From Congregicoccus sp964517665 (GTDB lineage Bacteria; Verrucomicrobiota; Verrucomicrobiia; Opitutales; Opitutaceae): DNA of 64,000 nt. Position 1 is the first letter of the stretch, and every line of letters begins with the position of its first letter. The position numbers and the translations under genes are program-made. Below are positions 1 to 8,548 of the stretch, in pieces. The notes under the pieces were generated by a model that saw only the letters and a program-made list of their open reading frames with translations, was not told where the DNA came from and did not search any database. Where the stretch lies: contig CAZFCY010000002.1 of assembly GCA_964517665.1 (NCBI GenBank), positions 1 through 64,000 of the forward strand. Reading direction: 5' to 3'.

Positions 1-1
1 C

Positions 2-559
2 GCCTTCTACGGGCCGAAGATCGATTTCGTCGTGCGCGACGTCATCGGCCGCGAATGGCAGCTCGGCACGGTGCAGGTGGATTACAACCTGCCGATCCGC
101 TTCAACCTTTCTTATATCGGCGCGGACAACCAGCCGCACCGCCCGGTCATGATCCATCGCGCGCCGTTCGGCTCGATGGAGCGTTTCGCCGGCCTGCTCA
201 TCGAGCATTTCGGCGGCGACTTCCCGCTCTGGCTCGCGCCCGAGCAGGTCCGGCTGCTCCCGATCAGCGACAAGTTCATGGCCTACACCGACGAGGTCGC
301 CGCCGCGATGAAGGCGGCCGGCGTGCGCGCGACGGTGGACGCGCATCCCGACAAACTCGGCGCCAAGATCCGCCGCGCCGAAGTGGACAAGGTCACCTAC
401 GCGCTCGTCATCGGCGGCAAGGACCAGGACGCGCGCGCCGTCTCCGTGCGCTCGCGCTTCACCGGCGACGAAGGCGCGATTCCCTTCGAGTCGTTCATCG
501 CCCGGCTCGTGGACGAGATCGCCACGCGCAAGCTGATGCTGCGCGGAAGGAAGGTGTAA
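2..559 (+). CDS. thrS: Threonyl-tRNA synthetase, C-terminal part (5' end outside window)
   Basis: Charges tRNA-Thr with threonine in the cytoplasm. Only the last 185 codons are in the window and the reading frame is open from base 2. The first half holds the end of the class II catalytic core, including the motif-3 stretch HRAPFGSMERFAGLLIEHF. The second half, starting around PLWLAPEQVRLLPIS, is the HGTP anticodon-binding domain. Both are typical of ThrRS and the C-terminus has normal length. The stop codon sits inside an inverted repeat shared with the convergent PIN-TRAM gene. The partial status is only due to the window edge. Confidence 0.97.
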   Translation, partial: AFYGPKIDFVVRDVIGREWQLGTVQVDYNLPIRFNLSYIGADNQPHRPVMIHRAPFGSMERFAGLLIEHFGGDFPLWLAPEQVRLLPISDKFMAYTDEVAAAMKAAGVRATVDAHPDKLGAKIRRAEVDKVTYALVIGGKDQDARAVSVRSRFTGDEGAIPFESFIARLVDEIATRKLMLRGRKV

Positions 560-643
560 GTTTTAAGCGCGTAAGCCATAAGCACAGACACCGCGCCAAA
601 GGCGCCGCCAGATCAACTTACGCTCCTGCGCTCTTGAAACTTA
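557..643. terminator. Inverted repeat between convergent thrS and PIN-TRAM genes
   Basis: The left arm begins at the thrS stop (TAAGTTTTAAGCGCGTAAG, 557-575). The right arm, read on the minus strand from 643, is TAAGTTTCAAGAGCG followed by an offset GCGTAAG, so each strand reads nearly the same into its own 3' end. A GCGCC-AAA-GGCGC hairpin lies between the arms. The position between two converging stop codons suggests a bidirectional terminator. No long U-run is present, so this is inferred from symmetry and place. Confidence 0.5.
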
Positions 644-1651
644 TGGCTGGGCGAAGCGCACCGGCCGGGCGAACACCATCTTGCCGCCGGCCGAGGGGAG
701 GATGCTGCCCACCTCGACCTCGATCGTTTTGCCGATCATCGGCGCGCCATTCTCCACCACGACCATCGAGCCGTCGGCGAGAAAGCCCACGCCCTGCCCC
801 GCCTCGCGGCCGGGCTTGACCAGATTCACGCTCAGGCGCTCGCCCGCCTGCAGCTCCGTGTGCAGCGCCTTCGAGAGCGCGTTCATGTTCAAACAGGCCA
901 CGCCGTGAAACTGCGCGCGCTGCGTGAGGTTGAAATCCGTCGTGAGCAGCTTCGCCTTCATCGCCTGCGCGAGAAACACCAGCTTCTCCTCCGGCGTAGC
1001 GCCCTTGCTCACCTGGCTCTCGACCACGCGCAGATCCACGTGCTTCATCCCGCCCAGCTCGTTGAGCGCGCCCAGCCCCTTCCGCCCGCGCGTCTGGCGC
1101 GACGGCTCGCGCGCGTTGGCGATCTCGTGCAGCTCGTCGACGACGAACTGCGGCACGATCAGCGCCGACGAGAGGAAGTGCGACTCGCAGATCCGCACGA
1201 TGCGCCCGTCGATCAACGCGCTCGTGTCCACCACCACGAGCGGCGCCTCCACCTCGTGCGGCACGAAGCGCACGTAGGGGATCACGAGCTGAAACTCGTC
1301 CGCGCCGCGCAGCGCCAGCACCGCGCCGAGGTAGCCGCAGACGAGAAACAGCGCGAGGCGGACGAGAAACACGATCTGATCGTCGCCGTATTCAAAAAGT
1401 GGAGACGATCCGATGAGCCACGCGATGAGCGAGCCGATCGCGAGCCCGAAGGTCACCGCCGACATGCCGCGCAGCGAGAACCCCTTGAGGAGCATGTCGA
1501 TCAGGACCGTCAGCGCGCCGATCAGCCCGCCGATCGCCGTGCCGACCGTCCGGAAGCCGTCCCACTCCTCGATCGTGTATGTCACCAGCCAGCCGCCGAA
1601 GCAGCATACGAGCAGAAAGACGATCCGGATGGGAAGCAGGGCGCGGTTCAC
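641..1651 (-). CDS. PIN-TRAM domain membrane protein (YacL-type)
   Basis: Predicted membrane-anchored PIN-domain nuclease of about 336 residues. The N-terminal 115 residues form about four hydrophobic segments (RIVFLLVCCFGGWLV, then IGGLIGALTVLIDMLL, and so on). They are followed by a PIN domain with the acidic signature VVVDTSALIDGR and later TTDFNLT, then a C-terminal TRAM-like beta domain (about the last 70 residues). This order is that of Bacillus YacL and relatives, whose substrate is unknown. I use the GTG at 1651 because the longer frame starts at a TTG (1705) and would add a charged, arginine-rich extension before the first membrane segment. It lies downstream of the 41-residue gene on the same strand. 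Confidence 0.85.
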   Translation of the reverse strand: MNRALLPIRIVFLLVCCFGGWLVTYTIEEWDGFRTVGTAIGGLIGALTVLIDMLLKGFSLRGMSAVTFGLAIGSLIAWLIGSSPLFEYGDDQIVFLVRLALFLVCGYLGAVLALRGADEFQLVIPYVRFVPHEVEAPLVVVDTSALIDGRIVRICESHFLSSALIVPQFVVDELHEIANAREPSRQTRGRKGLGALNELGGMKHVDLRVVESQVSKGATPEEKLVFLAQAMKAKLLTTDFNLTQRAQFHGVACLNMNALSKALHTELQAGERLSVNLVKPGREAGQGVGFLADGSMVVVENGAPMIGKTIEVEVGSILPSAGGKMVFARPVRFAQP

Positions 1652-1752
1652 GGGTGATGTTCGAAAAGCCGCGCGCGATCTTGCCCGGCCGGCGCGCGGG
1701 GGCAAGCCAAGGGATTATGTGGTCCGCCCGGGCCGGATTCCTCGCCCGCCGC

Positions 1753-1878
1753 TCAGCGCCCGAACCACCACCACAACGCGACCGGCGTCACGATGCCGAA
1801 AAACATGATCCAATACAACAACACGACCGCGCGGCGCGCCTTGCGCTCCACTTCCGGATCTTGTTGCCTGTCCTTCAC
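1753..1878 (-). CDS. Small single-pass membrane protein (41 aa), unknown function
   Basis: A GTG start at 1878 gives 41 residues. The first 16 are charged (VKDRQQDPEVERKARR), followed by a strongly hydrophobic helix rich in aromatics (VVLLYWIMFFGIVTPVALWW) and the tail WFGR before TGA. The pattern of a polar basic N-terminus followed by one membrane helix is typical of real small membrane proteins rather than a chance frame in GC-rich DNA. It is on the same strand as the PIN-TRAM gene about 100 bp downstream and divergent from the EVE gene, whose start is 18 bp away. Function unknown. Confidence 0.55.
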   Translation of the reverse strand: MKDRQQDPEVERKARRAVVLLYWIMFFGIVTPVALWWWFGR

Positions 1879-1895
1879 AACGCTCGAAACCGATC

Positions 1896-2312
1896 ATGAA
1901 TCACTGGCTGGTCAAACAAGAACCCGACTCCTACTCGTGGGACGATTTCGTCGCCGACCGAAGCACCATCTGGAACGGCGTGCGAAACTTCCAGGCGCGC
2001 AACAACCTTCGCGCCATGAAGCGCGGCGACGCCGTCCTCTTCTACGCCAGCGGCGCGCCCAAATGCGTGGTCGGCACGGCCACCGTATCGAAGGAGGCCT
2101 TTCCCGATCCGACCGCGGAGGAAGGCGACTGGTCGGCCGTCGAACTCACCGCCGGCAAACCCCTGAAGGCGCCCGTCACCCTCGCCACGATCAAGGCCAC
2201 GCCCGCGTTGAAGGACATGACCCTCGTGCGCCACACCCGCCTCTCGGTCATGCCGGTGACGAAGGCGCACTACGACACGATCGTGAAGCTCGGCTCCGCC
2301 CGCCGGGCCTGA
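1896..2312 (+). CDS. EVE domain-containing protein
   Basis: A protein of 138 residues made almost entirely of one EVE domain. The start MNHWLVKQEPDSYSWDDF, the following IWNGVRNFQARNNLRAM and MKRGDAVLFYAS are the family's signature strings. EVE domains have a PUA-like fold and are thought to bind modified bases in RNA or DNA; the cellular role of the stand-alone bacterial form is not settled. Length is close to the usual size, so it is intact. It stands alone, divergent from the small membrane-protein gene, with a 137-bp gap before the convergent SMP-30 gene. Confidence 0.93.
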   Translation: MNHWLVKQEPDSYSWDDFVADRSTIWNGVRNFQARNNLRAMKRGDAVLFYASGAPKCVVGTATVSKEAFPDPTAEEGDWSAVELTAGKPLKAPVTLATIKATPALKDMTLVRHTRLSVMPVTKAHYDTIVKLGSARRA

Positions 2313-2449
2313 ACAGGCAGGTCGAGCCCCGGCGCGGCGCGGCCGCAACCCAAACGCATCAGGGAAGGCGTTTCACAGGGGGAAACAGAGGGAACGGAGA
2401 ACAGACCGTCCCCAAGCGTCTCTCCCCTGCCTCCTGCAAATTCCAACGC

Positions 2450-3520
2450 TCACTTCGAAACCCACGCGCCGTGCGTCGCGCCGGCCACGCGGGTTTCGAT
2501 CCGCAGCAACGCGTCGGCGGCGGTGATGAAGAGCGTCGTCCCAGCCTCCCCGCCAAAGGCGCAGTTGCCGGTGTTGCGCTCCGTGAGGATGACGCCGATC
2601 GGCTTGCCCTCGGGCGTGATGACGAGGACGCCGCCGGGAAGCGTCACCCAGAGATTGCCGCGCGCGTCGACGGCCATCCCATCCATCCCGCGTCGTTGCG
2701 CGGGAGGATGCGGGAGTTGCATGCCATCGAAAAGCACGCGTGAAGCTCCGGGCGTTCCGTCCGGCCGCAACGTGATGGCGAGGATGACCGGGCGCTTCTC
2801 ATCCGAATTGGTGACATACAGCACGCGCTCGTCCGGCGAGAGCGCGATGCCGTTCGGGCGCGCCAGCTCGCGCGTGATCAGCGTCACCCCGCCATCCGGC
2901 GCGACGCGGAAGACCCCGCTGAAATCGAGTTCCGGCTTCGTATCCAGCCCCTGGATACCGTAGGGCGGGTCCGTGAAAAACAAGGCGCCGGCGCGATCGA
3001 AGCAAAGGTCGTTCGGGCTGTTGAAGCGCCTGCCCTCGTGGCGGTCCGCGATCGTCGCGTAGGCATAACGCTCCTCCAGCCGCGCCACGCGGCGGTCGCC
3101 GTGCTGACAAAGCACGAGCCGGCCGGCGGCGTCGACCGCGAGCCCGTTGGAGCCCTGATGCCGCGCGCCGTCGTATGCGCCGGTATATCCACTCGGGGCG
3201 AGCAAAACGCCCAGGCCCTCGGCCGCGCTCCAGCGGTACGCGATGTTTTGCGGAACATCACTGAACACGATCCGGCCCTCGCGCGGCATCCAGGCGGGCC
3301 CTTCCGACCAGTTGAATCCCTCCGCGAGCTTTTCGATCACGGCGTCCCCGGCCACCAGCTCATCGAAGGCGTCATCCCACTTTTCGACGCTGCCGACCGT
3401 CGGGAACGGCGCCTCGAGCCCTCGCGGCGCGGCGCGCCCGGCGGCGGCGAAAACGAGCAACGACAGAACGGACGCGATCGCGAACCGCGATGAAATCGAG
3501 CCAGGGAGGGAAGCATTCAT
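2450..3520 (-). CDS. Secreted SMP-30/gluconolactonase family protein
   Basis: Six-bladed beta-propeller hydrolase of 356 residues, likely a sugar lactonase acting outside the cytoplasm. The N-terminus has a signal peptide (hydrophobic stretch FAIASVLSLLVFAAAGRAA). Family motifs include EGPAWMPREGRIVFSD, GSNGLAVDAAGRLVLCQH, FNSPNDLCFD and PNGIALSPDERVLYVTNS, which carry the metal ligands of SMP-30 lactonases. I chose the ATG at 3520 because it directly precedes the signal peptide; the frame remains open much further upstream. It is divergent from the apiose operon with 360 bp between, so they may share control. A role on a sugar-acid lactone made in the periplasm is possible, but the substrate cannot be read from sequence. 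Confidence 0.85.
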   Translation of the reverse strand: MNASLPGSISSRFAIASVLSLLVFAAAGRAAPRGLEAPFPTVGSVEKWDDAFDELVAGDAVIEKLAEGFNWSEGPAWMPREGRIVFSDVPQNIAYRWSAAEGLGVLLAPSGYTGAYDGARHQGSNGLAVDAAGRLVLCQHGDRRVARLEERYAYATIADRHEGRRFNSPNDLCFDRAGALFFTDPPYGIQGLDTKPELDFSGVFRVAPDGGVTLITRELARPNGIALSPDERVLYVTNSDEKRPVILAITLRPDGTPGASRVLFDGMQLPHPPAQRRGMDGMAVDARGNLWVTLPGGVLVITPEGKPIGVILTERNTGNCAFGGEAGTTLFITAADALLRIETRVAGATHGAWVSK

Positions 3521-3880
3521 GGAGAGACGGGATGGAGGGACGCAGCGGGCAACGCGAGGCCTGGCGCGCCAGTTGCCGGACTTCCGCGCCACCCTTGCGG
3601 GCGAAGAGCAAAAGGGCGAGCCCGCCGGCGCCGCAAGCCCAAGCGCGACCCGCAAGCCGACCCCGCCGGCACGAGCGGCCGATCGGCCTTCCTCCCGATC
3701 GGTTCGGCTCGACGAGGCGGAAAACTTCGCCGAAACACATCCCCGCGCCCCGCGACGAGCAACCCCGCAGCTCCAGTGAATTGCATTGCAAAACATACAA
3801 TTTACTGCATGACACACAATTTCCGTGACAAGGAAAAAGACCAACAAAAACCCCGCCCCCGCGGATTCCGCCGCGACCGC
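3521..3880. promoter_or_regulatory. Divergent control region between lactonase gene and apiose operon
   Basis: 360 bp without a convincing gene. The left 260 bp is GC-rich and frames are open across it on both strands, but nothing recognisable is encoded. The right 100 bp is sharply AT-richer and holds a compact palindrome TTGCATTGCAA (3781-3791) and the 17-bp operator copy at 3804-3820, about 60 bp before the oxidoreductase start. I take this AT-rich patch as the promoter/operator of the plus-strand operon. Confidence 0.6.
3804..3820. promoter_or_regulatory. Recurrent palindromic operator, site 1
   Basis: Sequence ACTGCATGACACACAAT, two mismatches from the arms of the consensus ATTGCRTNNNAYGCAAT. 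It lies 60 bp before the D-apiose dehydrogenase-like gene. The surrounding 37 bp (3784-3820) match 46884-46920, in front of the XRE-cupin gene, at 29 of 37 positions without gaps. Confidence 0.6.
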
Positions 3881-4912
3881 ATGAGCAAGCCGCTTCGCTT
3901 CGCCCTGTTCGGCGCCGGTTATTGGGCGCGCCCCCAGCTCGCCGCCTGGGGTGAGGTGGCCGATGTGCGATGCGTCGGCATCTACAATCGCACCCGCGCA
4001 AAGGCCGCGGCGCTGGCCGACGCGTTCGGCATCGCCGGGAGCGACGACGATCCGGAGCGTCTGCTGGACCGGCTCGACGTCGATTTCGTGGACATCGTCA
4101 CGGACGTGGGCACGCACGCTTCCCTCACCCGGCTGGCCGCGGCGCGCGGTCTTCCGGTGATCTGCCAGAAACCGATGGCGGCGTCGCTCGCGGAAGCCGA
4201 GGGCATGGCGGCGTTCTGCCGCGACGCGGGGACGCCGCTTTTCGTGCACGAAAACTGGCGATGGCAGCGCCCCATCCGCGCGTTGCGCGAGCTGTTGCGT
4301 GGCGGCGCGATCGGCGAGGTTTTCCGCGCCGGGATCGACATGATCTCCGGTTTTCCGGTCTTTCAACAACAGCCCTTCCTGCGCGAAGCGGAACAATTCA
4401 TCCTCGCCGATCTCGGCAGCCACACGCTCGATGCGGCGCGGTTCCTTTTCGGCGAAGCGCGCGACCTCGCCTGCTGCGCGGGAAAGGCGCATCCCGACAT
4501 CCGCGGCGAGGACCATGCGACCGTCATGTTGCGCATGGGGCCGCGCGGGATTCCCGTGGTCGTGCGGATGGCTTACGCGGAAAACTTCATCGAGCGCGAG
4601 TGCTTTCCCCAGACACTGTTCTTCGTGGAAGGCACTCTCGGAACGATCGAGGTGACGCCCGGCTACGACATCCGGATCACGACGCGCGACGGCACGCGGG
4701 TGGAGCAGGCGCCGCCCACGGCGTATGCGTGGGTCGATCCCCGGTATGCCGTGGTGCAGTCGAGCATCGTCGCCTGCCATGCCAATCTGGCCGGCGCGCT
4801 TCGCGGCGAATGCGCTGCCGAGACCACCGGCGAAGACAATCTCCACACCGTCCGCCTGGTGCATGCCGCCTACGAAGCGGCCAGCGCCGGAAAAACCGTC
4901 CGTCTCCCCTGA
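3881..4912 (+). CDS. apsD: Gfo/Idh/MocA oxidoreductase, probable D-apiose dehydrogenase
   Basis: NAD(P)-dependent sugar dehydrogenase of 343 residues. The Rossmann start is RFALFGAGYWARPQ, and the catalytic lysine is Lys97 in ICQKPMA (EKP motif position). The C-terminal substrate domain contains HENWRWQRPIRAL, REAEQFILADLGSHTLDAARF and ETTGEDNLHTVRLV. As I remember the D-apiose dehydrogenases, which oxidise D-apiose to apionolactone, these strings resemble that subgroup. A lactonase of the matching pathway and a GH140 apiosidase-like gene in the same operon support the call. I start at ATG 3881; an upstream in-frame ATG at 3809 would lie inside the operator. First gene of an operon reaching 18635. 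The specific substrate is inferred from family resemblance and context. Confidence 0.72.
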   Translation: MSKPLRFALFGAGYWARPQLAAWGEVADVRCVGIYNRTRAKAAALADAFGIAGSDDDPERLLDRLDVDFVDIVTDVGTHASLTRLAAARGLPVICQKPMAASLAEAEGMAAFCRDAGTPLFVHENWRWQRPIRALRELLRGGAIGEVFRAGIDMISGFPVFQQQPFLREAEQFILADLGSHTLDAARFLFGEARDLACCAGKAHPDIRGEDHATVMLRMGPRGIPVVVRMAYAENFIERECFPQTLFFVEGTLGTIEVTPGYDIRITTRDGTRVEQAPPTAYAWVDPRYAVVQSSIVACHANLAGALRGECAAETTGEDNLHTVRLVHAAYEAASAGKTVRLP

Positions 4913-4958
4913 TCACGCCCGGCGCGGGTCGCCGCCCATCCACTCGTTTCCATCCCCC

Positions 4959-5975
4959 ATGAAGTTGCCCATTCGTTCCCTCATCCGCTCGTTTTCCCCC
5001 GGCCTCTGCGTCGTGGCAGCCGCTTGCTTCGTTCCGGCGTGCAGCCGGAACGCCGACGTTCGCGAAGGCGAACAACTCACGATCGGCGTCGCCTTCGAGA
5101 CCCTGCAAACCGAGTTCTGGGTCGCGGCGATGGACGCGTTTGAAACCGAACTCGCGGGCCGCGGCATCAAGATGCTCCAGGCCGTGGCCGACGGCGACGC
5201 GAACCGCCAGCTCGACCAGGTGCGCAACTTCATCACGCGGCGCGTGGACGGCATCGTCATCGTGCCGAAAGACGCGCGCTCGGTCATCCCGGCCATCCGG
5301 CTGGCCAACGACGCCTCGATCCCGATCGTCTGTTTCAACCGGCCGCCGGAGGCGAGCGACACGCGCTCCGTCAGCGTCGTGGCCGACAACTATGCGCTGA
5401 CCACCGCGACCGTCGAGCGGCTGGTCGCGCTCGCGCGGGAAGCCGGCGGAAAACACAAGGCGATGATCCTCATCGGCGACCTCGGCGACATCAACGCGAT
5501 CGGGCGGCGCGACGGTTTCGAGGACACGGCCAACCGCCATCAGGACGTGATCGAAGTGGTCGCGCGCGTGCCCACCGAATGGAATCAGGAGAAGGCCCAG
5601 GCCGGCGTGGTCAACGTGCTGCGGGCGCACCCCGACATCAGCCTGATTTTCTCGTCGTCCGATTTTCTCCTCCCCTCGGTGATCGCCGCGCTCAAGGCCA
5701 GCGGCAAATACCACCGCGCGGGCGAGCCGGGCCACGTGCTGCTGGGTTCATTCGACGGCGACGCCACCGCCTACCGGCAGCTGGTCGAAGGCTACCTCGA
5801 CGCGGACGGGGTTCAGGACGTGTATTTCGAAGTCCAGGCCTCGGTGCAGGCCATCCTCGACCTGCGCGAGGGCAAGGAAGTCCCCACGCGAATCTCCGAT
5901 CCCGGTTTCGTCGTCGATCGCGACAATCTCGAAGCGTCGACCCCGCGGATCTGGGGCGCCCGGAAAAGCAAATAA
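4959..5975 (+). CDS. Ribose-type ABC transporter substrate-binding lipoprotein
   Basis: Periplasmic sugar-binding protein of 338 residues (Peripla_BP_4/RbsB class). The N-terminus is a lipoprotein signal ending in FVPAC, so the mature protein is probably anchored at Cys28. Then come LTIGVAFETLQTEFWVAAMD, the GDANRQLDQVRNFITRRVDGIVIVPKD stretch split over the first lobe, and LLGSFDGDATAYRQLVEGYLDADGVQ in the second. It is followed at short distance by permease, ATPase and second permease genes. It sits directly behind the apiose dehydrogenase-like gene, so apiose or an apiose-containing glycoside is the likely ligand (inference). The ATG at 4959 is the first that precedes the signal. Confidence 0.9.
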   Translation: MKLPIRSLIRSFSPGLCVVAAACFVPACSRNADVREGEQLTIGVAFETLQTEFWVAAMDAFETELAGRGIKMLQAVADGDANRQLDQVRNFITRRVDGIVIVPKDARSVIPAIRLANDASIPIVCFNRPPEASDTRSVSVVADNYALTTATVERLVALAREAGGKHKAMILIGDLGDINAIGRRDGFEDTANRHQDVIEVVARVPTEWNQEKAQAGVVNVLRAHPDISLIFSSSDFLLPSVIAALKASGKYHRAGEPGHVLLGSFDGDATAYRQLVEGYLDADGVQDVYFEVQASVQAILDLREGKEVPTRISDPGFVVDRDNLEASTPRIWGARKSK

Positions 5976-6002
5976 CGCCCGCGCCCTCTTCCCGACTCCC
6001 GC

Positions 6003-7010
6003 ATGCCGCGCCCGTCCGTCGCGCCCAGTGCCGCCCGCGAAACCGCGCGCCTCGATGCGCGCTGGCGCCGGCTGCTGCGCGACGATCGCGCGGTGTTGCT
6101 CCTGTGCGTGGCGTGGTCGCTCGCCGTGGCGCCGTTCGCGCCGGGTTTCGTTTCGACCGCCAATCTGCACAACCTCGTCATCGGCCTGCTGCCGCTGCTG
6201 GTCGTGGCGACGGGCCAGACGTTCGTGCTCATCGCCGGCGGCATCGATCTCTCCGTGGCCGCGGTCGTCGGCCTCGCCAGCGTGACCGGCGCGAGTCTCG
6301 TGACGGCGGACGGCCCGGGTCTTTTCCCCGGCGCGTGGGCGATGCCGGCGGGCTGCGCGGCGATGCTCGCCGTGGGCGCCGCGGTGGGCGCGGCCAACGG
6401 AGTCGCCGTGGCCTGGCTGCGGATGCCGCCGTTCATCGTCACGCTGGCGACGATGATGTTCGCCGGCGGACTGGCCGCGTGGTCCACGCGCTCCAACGTC
6501 GTGGGAGGGCTGCCCGCGAGCTTCACGAACGTCGGCGCGCGGCTCGCGTCGTCGGCGGTCCTCGTGGCGGGCGCGGTGTGGATCGGCCATCTCGCGCTCA
6601 CGCGCACGCTCTTCGGCCGCTGGATCTACGCCGTCGGCCACAACCCGCGCACGGCGGCTGTCTCGGGCGTGCCGGTGAAGCGCGTGACGTGCCTCGTCTA
6701 TGTCGTCTGCGGGATCGGCGCCGCGCTCGCCGCGATCCTCTACACCGGGCGGCTGGAATCCGGTTCGCCGGTTCACGGGCAGAACCTGCTGCTCGACGTC
6801 ATCGGAGCCACGGTCATCGGTGGAACCAGCCTCTACGGCGGACGCGGCAGGATAAGCGGGACGATCCTCGGCGCGATTTTCCTCACGCTCATCGACAACA
6901 GCCTCAACCTGCTCAACCTCTCCCACTTCGCGATCATGATGGTGAAGGGAGCCGTCATCCTGATCGCCGCGGCGATCGACGCGATGCGGGAGCGAAGCCT
7001 GCAAACATGA
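6003..7010 (+). CDS. ABC sugar transporter permease (RbsC-like), first copy
   Basis: Inner-membrane permease of 335 residues from the branched/ribose group (BPD_transp_2). About eight to ten hydrophobic segments are visible. The family string GQTFVLIAGGIDLSVAAVVGLASV lies near residue 75 (shown in part), and GATVIGGTSLYGGRGRI with TILGAIFLTLIDNSLN near the C-terminus. A charged cytoplasmic N-terminus of about 35 residues precedes the first helix. Its stop overlaps the ATPase start (ATGA at 7007-7010), so translation is probably coupled. It pairs with the related permease at 8545 to form a heterodimeric channel. Confidence 0.92.
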   Translation: MPRPSVAPSAARETARLDARWRRLLRDDRAVLLLCVAWSLAVAPFAPGFVSTANLHNLVIGLLPLLVVATGQTFVLIAGGIDLSVAAVVGLASVTGASLVTADGPGLFPGAWAMPAGCAAMLAVGAAVGAANGVAVAWLRMPPFIVTLATMMFAGGLAAWSTRSNVVGGLPASFTNVGARLASSAVLVAGAVWIGHLALTRTLFGRWIYAVGHNPRTAAVSGVPVKRVTCLVYVVCGIGAALAAILYTGRLESGSPVHGQNLLLDVIGATVIGGTSLYGGRGRISGTILGAIFLTLIDNSLNLLNLSHFAIMMVKGAVILIAAAIDAMRERSLQT

Positions 7011-8548
7011 CGGGGCGTTCTCCGCTTCTGACTTGCAGCGACATCGGCAAGGCCTTCGGCGCCGCGCCCGTGCTGTCCGGCGTCGCCTTTCAACTCGAGG
7101 CCGGCCGCGCGCTCGGCCTCGTGGGAGAAAACGGCGCGGGAAAATCGACGCTGATGAACATCCTCGGCGGAAACCTCCGCGCGGACACCGGGGCGATGCG
7201 GCTCGACGGCGCGCCCTACGCGCCTCGTGATCCGACCGAGGCGGGGCGGCGCGGCATCGCCTTCATCCATCAGGAGCTGAATCTTTTCGGCAACCTGACC
7301 ATCGCGGAGAATCTGTTTCTCACGCGGTTTCCCACCACGCCGTTCGCGCCGCTCATCCGCCGCCGCGCGATGGGCCGGGCAGCCGTCGAGCTGTTGCGGC
7401 AGGTCGGGCTGGCGCGCCCGCCCCACACGCTGGTGGACGAGTTGTCCGCCGGGGAGCGCCAGCTCGTCGAAGTGGCCAAGGCGCTCTCGGGAGAGGCGCG
7501 GCTGATCATCTTCGACGAGCCCACGACCTCGCTCACGCACCCGGAGATCGAGCGATTGCTGGCGCTGATCGGCTCGCTCAAGGCGCGGGGGATCGCAGTC
7601 ATCTACATTTCTCATCAGCTCGATGAAGTGTTTCGCGTCTGCGACGACATCCTCGTCCTGCGCGACGGCCGGGTCGCCGGCGCCGGAGCCTCGCGCGACT
7701 TCGACCACGCGCGCCTCATCACGCTCATGGTCGGCCGCGCCGTGTCGCAACTATTCCCCGCGCGCGAAACGGCCCGGCGCGACGGCCAGCCACTGCTCGA
7801 AGTCCGCGGCGTGTCGCAACCGCGGGTGGCGCGCGATGTCTCCTTCACCCTGCGCCGCGGAGAAATTCTCGGCCTCGCCGGCTTGATGGGCGCGGGCCGG
7901 TCCGAACTTGCGCGCATCCTCTTCGGGCTCGATCCGTTTGCCGCGGGCGAGATCCGGATCGACGGCCGCCCGCTGCGGCCGGCGCCGCGCCAAAGCATCC
8001 GGCACGGCCTCGCCTTCATCACCGAAAGCCGCCGGGACGACGGGCTCTGCCCGGCCGCGGCGATCGCCGACAATGTCGCCCTCGTCACATTGCCCGCCCA
8101 TGCGGCGAGACACACCGGATGGCTGCGGCTCCCGGACATCCTGCGTTCCGTGGAAAAGGCGCGCGGCGCGGTGCGGTTGACCGAAACCGCATCGCTGCGC
8201 CAGCCCGTCCACACGCTGAGCGGCGGCAACCAACAGAAGGTCGTGCTGGCCAAATGGCTGCTGGCGCGCCCGCGCGTGCTCATTCTCGACGAACCGACCC
8301 GCGGCATCGACGTCGGCGCGCGCTCGGAGATCTATCAACTCGTCGTCGAGCAGGCCGCCGCCGGCGCGGGCGTGCTCGTCATCTCCTCCGACCTCGAGGA
8401 ACTGCTCGGCCTGTGCGATCGCATCCTCGTGATGCGGCGGGGCGAAATCCAGGGCGAGTTTCCCCGCGAGTCCTTCGATCGGGAGGCGATCATGGCCGCC
8501 TCGTTCGGCCCGGCGGCGGCATCCGGGAAAACCATTCTCCCCTCGTGA
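7007..8548 (+). CDS. ABC sugar transporter ATP-binding protein, two ABC domains (RbsA/MglA type)
   Basis: Energises sugar import. The protein has 513 residues with duplicated ABC modules, as is usual for this class. Domain 1 has Walker A GENGAGKST (residues 40-48), signature LSAGERQLVEVAKAL and Walker B LIIFDEPTTSLT. Domain 2 begins near residue 260 with the degenerate GLMGAGRSE loop typical of RbsA C-terminal domains, then LSGGNQQKVVLAKWLL and LILDEPTRGIDVGA. Start and stop overlap the flanking permease genes by four bases each, so the three are translationally coupled. The ATPase is intact. Confidence 0.95.
   Translation: MTGRSPLLTCSDIGKAFGAAPVLSGVAFQLEAGRALGLVGENGAGKSTLMNILGGNLRADTGAMRLDGAPYAPRDPTEAGRRGIAFIHQELNLFGNLTIAENLFLTRFPTTPFAPLIRRRAMGRAAVELLRQVGLARPPHTLVDELSAGERQLVEVAKALSGEARLIIFDEPTTSLTHPEIERLLALIGSLKARGIAVIYISHQLDEVFRVCDDILVLRDGRVAGAGASRDFDHARLITLMVGRAVSQLFPARETARRDGQPLLEVRGVSQPRVARDVSFTLRRGEILGLAGLMGAGRSELARILFGLDPFAAGEIRIDGRPLRPAPRQSIRHGLAFITESRRDDGLCPAAAIADNVALVTLPAHAARHTGWLRLPDILRSVEKARGAVRLTETASLRQPVHTLSGGNQQKVVLAKWLLARPRVLILDEPTRGIDVGARSEIYQLVVEQAAAGAGVLVISSDLEELLGLCDRILVMRRGEIQGEFPRESFDREAIMAASFGPAAASGKTILPS

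Noticed and set aside
3809..3880. Upstream start of the D-apiose dehydrogenase-like gene at ATG 3809
   Set aside because: It would add a Lys/Arg/Pro-rich tail before the Rossmann fold and lies within the operator; the start at 3881 matches family N-termini.
3521..4864. The lactonase frame stays open far upstream and could suggest a fusion protein
   Set aside because: Upstream of 3520 it runs opposite the oxidoreductase gene and has no domain; the signal peptide at 3520 marks the true start.
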